Shown here piece after piece: positions 15,963 through 23,455 of a stretch of 64,000 nt of DNA. The notes beneath the pieces were generated by a model. The model did no database searches, was not told the origin of the DNA, and was given only the letters and a program-made list of their open reading frames with translations. Positions within the stretch are counted from its first letter, which is position 1, and every line of letters begins with the position of its first letter. Origin of the DNA: Flavobacterium pectinovorum (lineage in GTDB: Bacteria > Bacteroidota > Bacteroidia > Flavobacteriales > Flavobacteriaceae); the NCBI RefSeq assembly GCF_022802975.1, contig NZ_JAFEVZ010000003.1, positions 410,202 to 474,201 on the forward strand. The letters are read 5' to 3'. The position numbers and the translations under genes were made by a program.

Positions 15963-17831
15963 ATGACTAAATCTTTAGAAGAAGTAAACCAATCGGTTGC
16001 TACAGAACATAAAAAAACCGGATTCCGAAAAATATTAGCCTTTTTAGGTCCCGCCTATTTGGTAAGTGTTGGCTATATGGATCCCGGCAACTGGGCAACA
16101 GATATTGCAGGAGGAAGCCAGTTTGGATACACTTTAGTATGGGTTTTGTTAATGAGCAACTTAATGGCATTGCTTTTACAAAGTTTAAGTGCACGACTTG
16201 GAATTGTTACACAGCGCGATCTTGCACAAGCTTCGAGAGAAACGTATTCCAAATACATCAACTATATTCTCTATTTTCTGGCTGAGATCGCTATTGCGGC
16301 CTGTGATCTGGCAGAAGTTCTCGGAATGGCGATTGGGTTGAATCTTCTATTTGGAATTCCGCTTTTTGAAGGTGTTTTGATTACTGTTTTGGATACATTT
16401 CTTCTTTTATTCCTCATCAACAAAGGAATTCGTAAAATGGAAGCTTTTATAATTGTATTAGTCGCTATTATTGGTTTTTCATTCATTTTTGAAATGATCT
16501 TTGCCGAACCTGAAATTCATAAAATCATCGGCGGACTTGTTCCTTCTATTCCAAATTCAGCCGCTTTATACATCGCCATCGGAATTATTGGTGCAACGGT
16601 AATGCCTCATAATCTTTACCTGCATTCTTCTTTGGTACAAACCAGAAAATTTGACAGAACGCCTGCAGGAATCAAACAAGCTTTAAAATACAACCTCATC
16701 GATTCGACAATTGCTTTAAATCTTGCTTTTTTTGTAAATGCTGCCATCTTAATTCTTGCTGCAGCCACTTTTCACAAAAACGGAATGTTTGAGGTAGCCG
16801 AAATTCAGGATGCTCATCAGTTTTTAGAACCTTTATTAGGAACCAAATGGGCTCCGATACTTTTTGCTGTAGCACTTATCGCGGCAGGTCAAAGTTCAAC
16901 CGTTACCGGAACGCTTGCCGGACAAATTGTAATGGAAGGTTATCTGCACCTGCGTATTCAGCCTTGGGTACGCCGAATTATCACTCGTTTGATTGCAATT
17001 GTTCCTGCCTTAGTCGTAATTTATATTTACGGAGAAGACGTTACAGGAAAACTGCTTATCCTTAGTCAGGTTATCTTAAGCTTACAGTTAGGTTTCGCCA
17101 TTATTCCGCTGATTCACTTTGTGAGTGATAAATCCAAAATGAATGGGTTTCATATCTCTAAAACCACTCAGGTTGTTTCATGGCTCATTGCTACTATTAT
17201 TGTTTCATTGAACGCAAAATTGGTTTACGACGAAATCTCTTCGTGGCTTGAAAGTTCAAATAACCCAACTCTCCTTTGGCTTACTGTAGTTCCGCTTGCT
17301 TTTGCATTTCTGGGCTTATTGCTATTTATCGTTTTTAAACCTTTTATTGCTAAAGCCAAATCAAAAACAATAAACCATTCACCACACAATCTAAAATTGA
17401 AGTTTACACCAAAAGAAAGCCATTCATTACAAAATATTGCCATTTCTGTAGATTTCTCCAATGCTGATGAAGCTGCATTGAATAAAGCTTTTGAATTAGG
17501 CGGAATGAATGCCCAATACACACTTATACATATTGTAGAAACGGTTGGTGCTTTGATGTATGGCGTTCATGTACACGATCATGAAACTACAATTGACGAA
17601 AAATTATTACTAGAGTACAAAAAAATGCTTTCTGATAAAGGATTCAAAATCGAAACTGAATTAGGTTTTGGAAAACCAAACTCAGTAATTCCGAAAATCA
17701 TCAACGAAGGCAATTTTGATATTCTGGTTATGGGAACCCACGGCCATACTGGGCTAAAAGATATTTTATTTGGTACAACCGTAGACAAATTGAGACATAA
17801 AATTTCAATACCTTTGCTGATTGTTAAATAA
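15963..17831 (+). CDS. Nramp divalent-metal transporter fused to a universal stress protein domain
   Basis: A protein of about 622 residues, counted from the ATG at 15963. An in-frame TTG at 15942 lies in the -7 box and is rejected as the start. Eleven or so membrane helices carry the Nramp metal-site motifs DPGNW (helix 1) and MPHNLYLHSSL (helix 6). The family imports Mn(II) or Fe(II) with protons. From about residue 475 the protein continues as a cytoplasmic Usp domain, ending GTHGHTGLKDILFGTT, which contains the nucleotide-binding G-2x-G-9x-G pattern. This suggests nucleotide-responsive control. A DtxR-family gene follows on the same strand. Confidence 0.93.
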   Translation: MTKSLEEVNQSVATEHKKTGFRKILAFLGPAYLVSVGYMDPGNWATDIAGGSQFGYTLVWVLLMSNLMALLLQSLSARLGIVTQRDLAQASRETYSKYINYILYFLAEIAIAACDLAEVLGMAIGLNLLFGIPLFEGVLITVLDTFLLLFLINKGIRKMEAFIIVLVAIIGFSFIFEMIFAEPEIHKIIGGLVPSIPNSAALYIAIGIIGATVMPHNLYLHSSLVQTRKFDRTPAGIKQALKYNLIDSTIALNLAFFVNAAILILAAATFHKNGMFEVAEIQDAHQFLEPLLGTKWAPILFAVALIAAGQSSTVTGTLAGQIVMEGYLHLRIQPWVRRIITRLIAIVPALVVIYIYGEDVTGKLLILSQVILSLQLGFAIIPLIHFVSDKSKMNGFHISKTTQVVSWLIATIIVSLNAKLVYDEISSWLESSNNPTLLWLTVVPLAFAFLGLLLFIVFKPFIAKAKSKTINHSPHNLKLKFTPKESHSLQNIAISVDFSNADEAALNKAFELGGMNAQYTLIHIVETVGALMYGVHVHDHETTIDEKLLLEYKKMLSDKGFKIETELGFGKPNSVIPKIINEGNFDILVMGTHGHTGLKDILFGTTVDKLRHKISIPLLIVK

Positions 17832-17832
17832 A

Positions 17833-17920
17833 GGTACTGAGGTACTGAGGTCCAAAGGTTTTTTAAAACTTTAAAACAAAACCTTAGAACCTCAGTCCCT
17901 TAGAACCTTAGAACCTCAAA
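17833..17920. repeat. Intergenic 'ggtactgag / cttagaacctcag' inverted repeat
   Basis: Left units AGGTACTGAGGTACTGAGGT are roughly complementary to right units such as ACCTCAGTCCCTTAGAACCT, separated by an AT-rich centre. It fills the spacer between the Nramp gene and the DtxR-type regulator and ends five bases before the regulator's ATG. Confidence 0.6.
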
Positions 17921-17924
17921 AAGA

Positions 17925-18578
17925 ATGACTTTTTCAGAAGAAAACTACCTAAAAGCGATATATCACCTGACTGCTTCCCTTGAAACTGAAGTCAGTACAA
18001 ACGCTATTGCTGAAATGATGGAAACAAAAGCCTCATCGGTTACGGATATGCTTAAAAAGCTATCTGAGAAAGATTTGGTGAATTATAAAAAGTATCAAGG
18101 GGTTTCATTAACCGAAAATGGAAAACTGGCAGCCAAAATGATTGTTAGAAAACATCGTTTGTGGGAAGTTTTTTTAGTAGAAAAACTAAATTTCAGCTGG
18201 GATGAAGTTCACGATATTGCAGAGCAGCTGGAACACATCAAATCTGAACAATTGATTAACCGTTTGGATGATTTTCTTGGAAACCCAACAGAAGACCCGC
18301 ACGGAGACCCGATTCCGGATGCGAATGGACGAATAATCAAAATTGAAAAGTACTTACTTTCAGAATTAAGCGAAAACCAAACTGGTGTCTGTGTAGGCGT
18401 AAAAGACACTTCATCAGAATTCTTAAAATATCTTGATAAACAAGGAATTGCTTTAGGTTCTAAAATCGAGTTTTTATCTAAGGAATCTTTCGATTTATCT
18501 TTAAAAATAAAGATTGATAACAGAGAATTATCTATTTCGAATAAAATTGCTTCTAACTTATTTGTAAAACTGGTTTAG
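17925..18578 (+). CDS. DtxR/MntR-family metal-dependent transcriptional regulator
   Basis: A 217-residue regulator. The N-terminal winged helix (TFSEENYLKAIYHL through AEMMETKASSVTDMLKKL) is followed by the metal-binding dimerisation domain, with KHRLWEVFLVEKL, DEVHDIAEQLEH and DPHGDPIP. A C-terminal FeoA/SH3-like domain covers about 150-217. In this family Mn(II) or Fe(II) binding activates DNA binding and represses uptake genes. The likely targets here are the Nramp gene upstream and the TonB receptor, which share TTTAG-N6-CTAAA operators. No operator was seen just before this gene itself. Confidence 0.92.
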   Translation: MTFSEENYLKAIYHLTASLETEVSTNAIAEMMETKASSVTDMLKKLSEKDLVNYKKYQGVSLTENGKLAAKMIVRKHRLWEVFLVEKLNFSWDEVHDIAEQLEHIKSEQLINRLDDFLGNPTEDPHGDPIPDANGRIIKIEKYLLSELSENQTGVCVGVKDTSSEFLKYLDKQGIALGSKIEFLSKESFDLSLKIKIDNRELSISNKIASNLFVKLV

Positions 18579-18584
18579 AAGGAT

Positions 18585-18713
18585 ATTTCACGGAGATTCA
18601 CGAAGAAGCTACGCAGAGATGCGCTAAGATTTTATTCTTTTGTCAGACTGAGCGAAGTCGAAGTCCGTCAAAGTTACTCAGAAATCGGGACTTCGACTTC
18701 GCTCAGTCTGACA
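18585..18713. repeat. Two intergenic repeats, including a 26-base perfect inverted repeat of the CTTCGACTTCGCTCAG family
   Basis: First comes a short CACGGAGATTCACGAAG type element (about 18588-18630). Then the arm at 18641-18666, beginning TGTCAGACTGAGCGAAG, is perfectly complementary over 26 bases to the arm at 18688-18713, ending CGCTCAGTCTGACA. The hairpin lies between convergent genes, where it could stop transcription from both sides. Confidence 0.8.
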
Positions 18714-18741
18714 AATCGGGTATCAAATAAAAAACTAATCT

Positions 18742-19140
18742 TTAAACCATCCCTTTCTCAATCATCTCCAGCATTACCGGCGAAGCATTTTTAAATGTCG
18801 GCGGCTGTTCGATAATACTTCCGGCGTTCTTTTTATTTACTTTGAAAGTAACGTCGTTATCTGTAGTAAACAAAAGTGCGGTTAGAAATGGTTTCTTGAT
18901 ATAAGAACCTAAAACCAACAACGCTTCATCTAAAGTATGAATGCTCTCAATTTCTTCTGTTTTGTAACGAGTTGTTAATGAAATCGAAAATGTATCATCT
19001 TCATTCAGAACTAATCTGAAATAAATGTTTTTGATCTCGGTATCGCCCATGGTTTTAGCCAAAGTTAATTTTGCGAAAGTGCCGCTTTGAATGCTTTCTT
19101 TAACTCGTTCACAAAAAAGGGCAAATATTGGTTCGTACAT
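18742..19140 (-). CDS. Conserved hypothetical protein, unknown function
   Basis: A 132-residue soluble protein. The start at 19140 (MYEPIFALFCERVKESIQSG) is preferred; the longer in-frame extension upstream is translated GCAAAG-type repeat and low complexity. There is no signal peptide, membrane helix or recognisable catalytic motif. The sequence alternates short strands and helices (FAKLTLAKTMGDTEIKNIYF, FSISLTTRYKTEE). It resembles flavobacterial proteins of unknown function seen only in this group. The neighbours give no clear hint. Confidence 0.7.
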   Translation of the reverse strand: MYEPIFALFCERVKESIQSGTFAKLTLAKTMGDTEIKNIYFRLVLNEDDTFSISLTTRYKTEEIESIHTLDEALLVLGSYIKKPFLTALLFTTDNDVTFKVNKKNAGSIIEQPPTFKNASPVMLEMIEKGMV

Positions 19141-19197
19141 TTTTTTTAAGGTGCTAAGGTTCTGAGTTTTTATCTTACGAATCTCTGTATTATTATT

Positions 19198-19312
19198 ATT
19201 TAACCTCAAAGGTCGCAAAGATTTACGCAAAGAACACAAAGAATTTAAAAAACTTGGCTCCGGATAGCTATCGGGATTGCGTAGTTCCTAGCGAACTTTG
19301 CGGTTAAGAAAA
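19198..19312. repeat. GCAAAG-type intergenic repeat
   Basis: Units such as GGTCGCAAAGATTTACGCAA and AACTTTGCGGTTAAG face each other across CGGATAGCTATCGGGATTGC. It is related to the elements at 14048-14114 and 43253-43325. It fills the spacer between the crotonase and the hypothetical gene. Confidence 0.6.
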
Positions 19313-20095
19313 TTATTTCCCTGTAAACTCCGCTTTACGTTTTTCTAAAAAAGCTGTTGTACCTTCTTTAAAATCCAAAGTTCCAAAACATTTTCCGAAT
19401 GATTTTATTTCGGTTTCAAAACCATCTTTTCCATCTTTATAATTGGTATTGATGGCTTTTATCGCTTTACCAATGGCATAAGGTGCATTTTTAATAATCT
19501 TTTGAGCAATTACTGTTGTAAAAGATAAAAGTTCAGCCTGAGACACCACATGATTTACCAACCCATATTGTTTCGCTTCTTCGGCTGAAATCATACCTGC
19601 TGTCGTAATCATTTCCATGGCACGACCCTTCCCTATTAATTGTGGCAAGCGCTGTGTTCCTCCGTAACCCGGAATCAATCCTAAAGAAACTTCCGGCAAA
19701 CCCATTTTGGCATTATCTGAAGCCACTCTAAAATGACAAGCCATTGCCAGTTCTAATCCGCCGCCCAATGCAAAACCATTTACGGCAGCGATTACGGGCT
19801 TCTTTAAATTTTCGATATAATCAAATAATGATTCTTGTCCTTCAGCAGCCAATTGTGCTCCTTCGACAATCGTAAAATTGGCAAACTCAGAAATATCAGC
19901 TCCGGCTACAAAAGCTTTTTCACCGCTTCCTGTGATTACAATTACACGAACGTCATCATTTTTACCCAATAATTTTACTGCTTTACTCAAATCGCTGATA
20001 GTCGCTTTGTTTAAAGCATTTAGTTTTGCAGGTCTGTTAATAGTTACGGTTGCGATTTTTTCTTCAATCGAGATTAAAAGATTTTCGTAGTTCAT
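19313..20095 (-). CDS. Enoyl-CoA hydratase (crotonase family)
   Basis: A 260-residue crotonase-fold enzyme hydrating trans-2-enoyl-CoA in beta-oxidation or related acyl-CoA pathways. Both catalytic glutamates of true hydratases are present: E115 (GGGLELAMAC) and E135 (GLPEVSLGLIPGYGGTQRL). The oxyanion-hole segments AGADISEF (64-71) and ALGGG (109-113) are intact. It starts 11 bases after the histidine kinase gene on the same strand and is probably co-transcribed with it. The acyl chain specificity cannot be read. Confidence 0.92.
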   Translation of the reverse strand: MNYENLLISIEEKIATVTINRPAKLNALNKATISDLSKAVKLLGKNDDVRVIVITGSGEKAFVAGADISEFANFTIVEGAQLAAEGQESLFDYIENLKKPVIAAVNGFALGGGLELAMACHFRVASDNAKMGLPEVSLGLIPGYGGTQRLPQLIGKGRAMEMITTAGMISAEEAKQYGLVNHVVSQAELLSFTTVIAQKIIKNAPYAIGKAIKAINTNYKDGKDGFETEIKSFGKCFGTLDFKEGTTAFLEKRKAEFTGK

Positions 20096-20106
20096 GACGC
20101 TGTTTT

Positions 20107-21579
20107 TTATGAGTTGGTGATAGGTAAAGAAACTCTGAATGTGGTTCCTTTTCCGTAAGTTGACTCAAAGGTAATTGTTCCTTTGTAATTTTCGATGATG
20201 TTTTTTATAATTCCGAGACCAAGCCCCATTCCGCTGGTTTTAGTAGTGAATTTAGGTTCGAAAATTCGACCGCTATCCTGTTTTTGGATTCCGATTCCGT
20301 TGTCTTTTACCGCAATTTCAACATTATTATTTCGTCTTTTTACAGTAACCACAATCGATTTTTGAAACTGACTTTCCGGAATCGCCTGCGTTGCATTTTT
20401 TACCAGATTGGTAATCACACGAATCAATTGCGTACGATCCATTTTAGAAATAATTTCTTCTTCGTCACTTTCGAAAACAATATAATCTTCATTGAAAATA
20501 TCCAGTGCTAATTCTACAACCTCAACAACATTTAAGGTTTCATTTTGCTGTGCCGGCATCGAGGCAAAGTTCGAAAACGCCGAAGCTACCGCAGTCATGG
20601 TATCAATTTGCTGAATTAAGGTTTCAGAGTAATCGTTCATTTTCTGTTTTACATCTGGCGCAGAAGGGTCAAACTTTCGTTGAAAACTCTGTACCGTCAA
20701 ACGCATTGGTGTAAGCGGATTTTTGATTTCATGTGCGACTTGTTTTGCCATTTCGCGCCACGCTTCTTCACGCTCGCTTTGTGCCAGTTTTATGGCACTC
20801 GTTTCCAGTTTATCCACCATTCCGTTATACGCTTTTATAAGGAAATTAACTTCCTTACTGTTGGCTTCCAAAACAATTTTTTCGTTTTTCTGATCCAGAT
20901 TCGTTTCTTCTAATCTATCTGAAATAGTTTTAAGTGATTTTGTAATATAAGTCGAAAGGAAATATGCCAAAGCAAACGCCACAAGCAACATAAAAGAATA
21001 AACCTGACTTAAACGAATCAGAAAAGTATTCAATTCGTTATCATAATAACCATCGTCTTCTAAATACGGAAGATTTAAAATTCCGAGTGGTTTGAATTTT
21101 TCGTCTTTTATTAAACTGTATGAAGAGCGATTTTTAACTCCGTCAATATTTTTAATATCTACAAAACGTTTTTCGATGGAAGAACGAACCAATTTCAGAA
21201 TATATTCAGGAATTGGCGGCGGTGCTTTATCTACGGCAAAAGATTCCTTTGATGATTTAAGCAGTTTGCCATCAAGGCTGTAAATATTGATTTCGATCTT
21301 ATGAATTTGGGCTAATTCATGGATTTTATCTTTGAAGATTAAATCTAAGTTCTGGGTTTTTAACGGATAAGTTGTCGTTGCTAAAACGTAATTAATGTGT
21401 TCCTTTACTGCATTTTCTTTTCGTTCTAAACGTTCCTGATGGTATTCTTTGGCTTCATTTTTAAACTGAATAATCGAAATCGAAGCCAATAAAAAAGATG
21501 CCACTACAATCAATACAATCATCGACAGGAAAATCCTGATACGAAGGGACAGCATTGACATTTTGAAGTTGTTCAGCAT
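20107..21579 (-). CDS. NtrY-like sensor histidine kinase
   Basis: A kinase of about 490 residues. The start at 21579 (MLNNFKMSMLSLRIRIF) is preferred because the longer reading begins inside a GTTTCAG repeat. Two membrane helices (about 12-38 and 192-215) enclose a periplasmic sensor region of about 150 residues, followed by a HAMP linker. The phosphoacceptor histidine lies in VAHEIKNPLTPMRL. The ATPase domain has NLVKNATQAIP (N box), DNGIGI and GMGLGLGI. No response regulator is adjacent, so the partner is elsewhere. Confidence 0.9.
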   Translation of the reverse strand: MLNNFKMSMLSLRIRIFLSMIVLIVVASFLLASISIIQFKNEAKEYHQERLERKENAVKEHINYVLATTTYPLKTQNLDLIFKDKIHELAQIHKIEINIYSLDGKLLKSSKESFAVDKAPPPIPEYILKLVRSSIEKRFVDIKNIDGVKNRSSYSLIKDEKFKPLGILNLPYLEDDGYYDNELNTFLIRLSQVYSFMLLVAFALAYFLSTYITKSLKTISDRLEETNLDQKNEKIVLEANSKEVNFLIKAYNGMVDKLETSAIKLAQSEREEAWREMAKQVAHEIKNPLTPMRLTVQSFQRKFDPSAPDVKQKMNDYSETLIQQIDTMTAVASAFSNFASMPAQQNETLNVVEVVELALDIFNEDYIVFESDEEEIISKMDRTQLIRVITNLVKNATQAIPESQFQKSIVVTVKRRNNNVEIAVKDNGIGIQKQDSGRIFEPKFTTKTSGMGLGLGIIKNIIENYKGTITFESTYGKGTTFRVSLPITNS

Positions 21580-21595
21580 TATTTTTGTTTTATTT

Positions 21596-21657
21596 GTTTC
21601 AGGTTTCACGTTTCAGGTTACGTTGCATTTGTCAACTTGAAACCTGAAACCTGAAAC
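21596..21657. repeat. GTTTCAG heptamer repeat with inverted half
   Basis: TTTCAGGTTTCACGTTTCAG on the left is complementary to GAAACCTGAAACCTGAAAC on the right. A tandem version of the same heptamer lies at 22224-22294 on the other side of hemJ. Confidence 0.75.
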
Positions 21658-21665
21658 TAAAAAAA

Positions 21666-22214
21666 CTATTTTTTTTCTCTAATTCGTTTATAAAATTTAA
21701 AGCCTAACATAAGTAAAACAGAGAATAAAATGATTCCGACTACGCCGAAGATCCAGTTGAAGGCACTTTTTAAAACTACTAAAAAAACAATAGCAAATAG
21801 TATAATAGTGGCGCCTTCATTCCATAAACGCATATAATTGCTGGAATATTTCACCTCATTATTTTGTAATTGTTTAAAAATCTGATGGCATTTTAAATGA
21901 TACAGATACAATAGAAAAACGAAACCTAATTTAATGTGCATCCAGGGCATTTTGAGCCACGCATTTCCTAAATCCGTGAAAAACAGCATCCAAAAAGCAA
22001 AAATACTGGCTAAAATTGCTGATGGCCATGTGATTATGTACCAAAGGCGGTAACTCATTATTTTGAATTGCGCCTGCAAAATTTCTTTTTCGGGAGATGG
22101 TTTATCATTTGCTTCTATTTGATATACAAACAAACGCACTATATTAAACAAACCTACAAACCAGGTTAATACAAAGATAATATGCAGTGATTTTAAGTAA
22201 TTATAATATTCCAT
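21666..22214 (-). CDS. hemJ: Protoporphyrinogen IX oxidase HemJ (CopD-like family)
   Basis: A 182-residue membrane protein with four to five helices. The pattern LHIIFVLTWFVGLFNIVRLFVYQ, then SYRLWYIITWP, WMHIKLGFVFLLYLYHLKCHQ and RLWNEGATIILFAIVFLVVLK, matches HemJ, the oxygen-independent protoporphyrinogen IX oxidase. Histidines in helices 1, 3 and 4 are candidates for the cofactor site. The gene follows hemH on the same strand across an 85-base repeat, and no hemG or hemY is visible, which supports HemJ as the penultimate heme enzyme. Confidence 0.88.
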   Translation of the reverse strand: MEYYNYLKSLHIIFVLTWFVGLFNIVRLFVYQIEANDKPSPEKEILQAQFKIMSYRLWYIITWPSAILASIFAFWMLFFTDLGNAWLKMPWMHIKLGFVFLLYLYHLKCHQIFKQLQNNEVKYSSNYMRLWNEGATIILFAIVFLVVLKSAFNWIFGVVGIILFSVLLMLGFKFYKRIREKK

Positions 22215-22223
22215 TGTTATTTT

Positions 22224-22294
22224 GTTTCAGGTTTCAGGTTTCAGGTTTCAGGTTAATCAACTTTGAGAAAAACTTGAAACTTTAAACCTGAAAC
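22224..22294. repeat. Tandem GTTTCAG heptamers (4.4 copies) with a distal inverted copy
   Basis: GTTTCAG is repeated four times head to tail from 22224 and ends GTT. AAACCTGAAAC at 22284-22294 is the inverted partner. It separates hemJ from hemH. Unit number may vary between strains. Confidence 0.8.
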
Positions 22295-22299
22295 AAATT

Positions 22300-23313
22300 T
22301 TACTTAGCCCAATCGTTAATCCAATTCGAAACCGTCTCACACCATTCATCATCATCATTCAAACACGGAATCGCCAGGAACTCTTCTCCTCCATTTGCTT
22401 CAAAATCTTCTTTGGCACGCATGGCGATTTCTTCCAGAGTTTCTAAACAATCTGAAACGAATGCCGGTGTTACAACTGCTAATTTCTTGATTCCTTTTGC
22501 CGGCATGTTATCAATTTCAACATCCGTATAAGGTTCTAACCATTTATCGCCTGCCAGACGAGATTGGAAAGTCAGACTATATTTATCTTCCGAAAGCCCT
22601 AATAATTTGATGACTTGTTTTGTCGTTTCATAACATTGGTGACGGTAACAAAATTCATGCGCCGGAGATGGCGTGTTACAACAAGAACCGTCGATTTTAC
22701 AATGCGATTTTGTTACATCAGTTTTACGGATATGGCGCTCCGGGATTCCGTGATACGAAAACAATAAATGATCGTAATCAAACCCAGCTAAATGTTTCTG
22801 AATAGAATCTGCTAAGTTTTTGATGTAATCGGGTTTGTTGTAAAATGCCGGAACATCTGTAAATTTCATGTGAGGGAATTTCTTCTTGCGAATTTCTTCG
22901 GCTTTAACCAAAATAGTCAAAGTAGAAGCCATCGCATATTGCGGATATAACGGAAAAAGCATTACATCGGTAACTCCTTTATCACTCAATTCCTGAAGTC
23001 CTTTTTCGATCGTCATACTTCCGTAACGCATTGCCAGGCAAACCGGGACATTTACTAAAGGCTGTACTTTTTGCTGCATTCTTTCAGACAACACAACTAA
23101 TGGAGAACCTTCTTCCCACCAGATTTTCGCGTAAGCGTGTGCAGATTCTTCCGGTCTTTTTCTTAAAATAATGCCGCGAACCAATAATGCTCTTAATAAA
23201 TACGGAACATCGATTACATATTTATCCATTAAAAATTCGTCTAAATACGGTTTTACATCTTTTGGAGTTGGACTTTCCGGAGAACCTAAGTTTACTAATA
23301 ATACGCCTTTCAT
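22300..23313 (-). CDS. hemH: Ferrochelatase HemH
   Basis: A 337-residue enzyme that inserts Fe(II) into protoporphyrin IX. The catalytic histidine H188 lies in FSYHGIPERHIRK and the acidic partner E260 in SRLAGDKWLEPYTD. Between them is a segment rich in cysteine (C205, C211, C212, C222, C227) that is absent from E. coli-type enzymes. It is a candidate iron-sulfur or metal site as found in some bacterial ferrochelatases. HemJ, the supplier of its substrate, follows downstream on the same strand. Confidence 0.96.
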   Translation of the reverse strand: MKGVLLVNLGSPESPTPKDVKPYLDEFLMDKYVIDVPYLLRALLVRGIILRKRPEESAHAYAKIWWEEGSPLVVLSERMQQKVQPLVNVPVCLAMRYGSMTIEKGLQELSDKGVTDVMLFPLYPQYAMASTLTILVKAEEIRKKKFPHMKFTDVPAFYNKPDYIKNLADSIQKHLAGFDYDHLLFSYHGIPERHIRKTDVTKSHCKIDGSCCNTPSPAHEFCYRHQCYETTKQVIKLLGLSEDKYSLTFQSRLAGDKWLEPYTDVEIDNMPAKGIKKLAVVTPAFVSDCLETLEEIAMRAKEDFEANGGEEFLAIPCLNDDDEWCETVSNWINDWAK

Positions 23314-23320
23314 ATTTTTT

Positions 23321-23357
23321 GCTTTAGGCTTTAAGCACTAGGCTTTAAGCTTTTTAT
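23321..23357. repeat. CTTTAGGCTTTAAGC repeat
   Basis: GCTTTAGGCTTTAAGC and TAGGCTTTAAGC are tandem copies just upstream of hemH. The element is short and has no coding capacity. Confidence 0.6.
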
Positions 23358-23455
23358 TTGTTTTTAAAAATTTCATCAAAAGTAGCACTTGCTATTTTTT
23401 CGAAATATGATAATTATTACTTTTTTATTATGGTGTTATTTTTAAAATTGATGCT

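Noticed and set aside
22224..22254. Tandem heptamers considered as a CRISPR array
   Set aside because: Units are 7 bases with no spacers and no cas genes are nearby.
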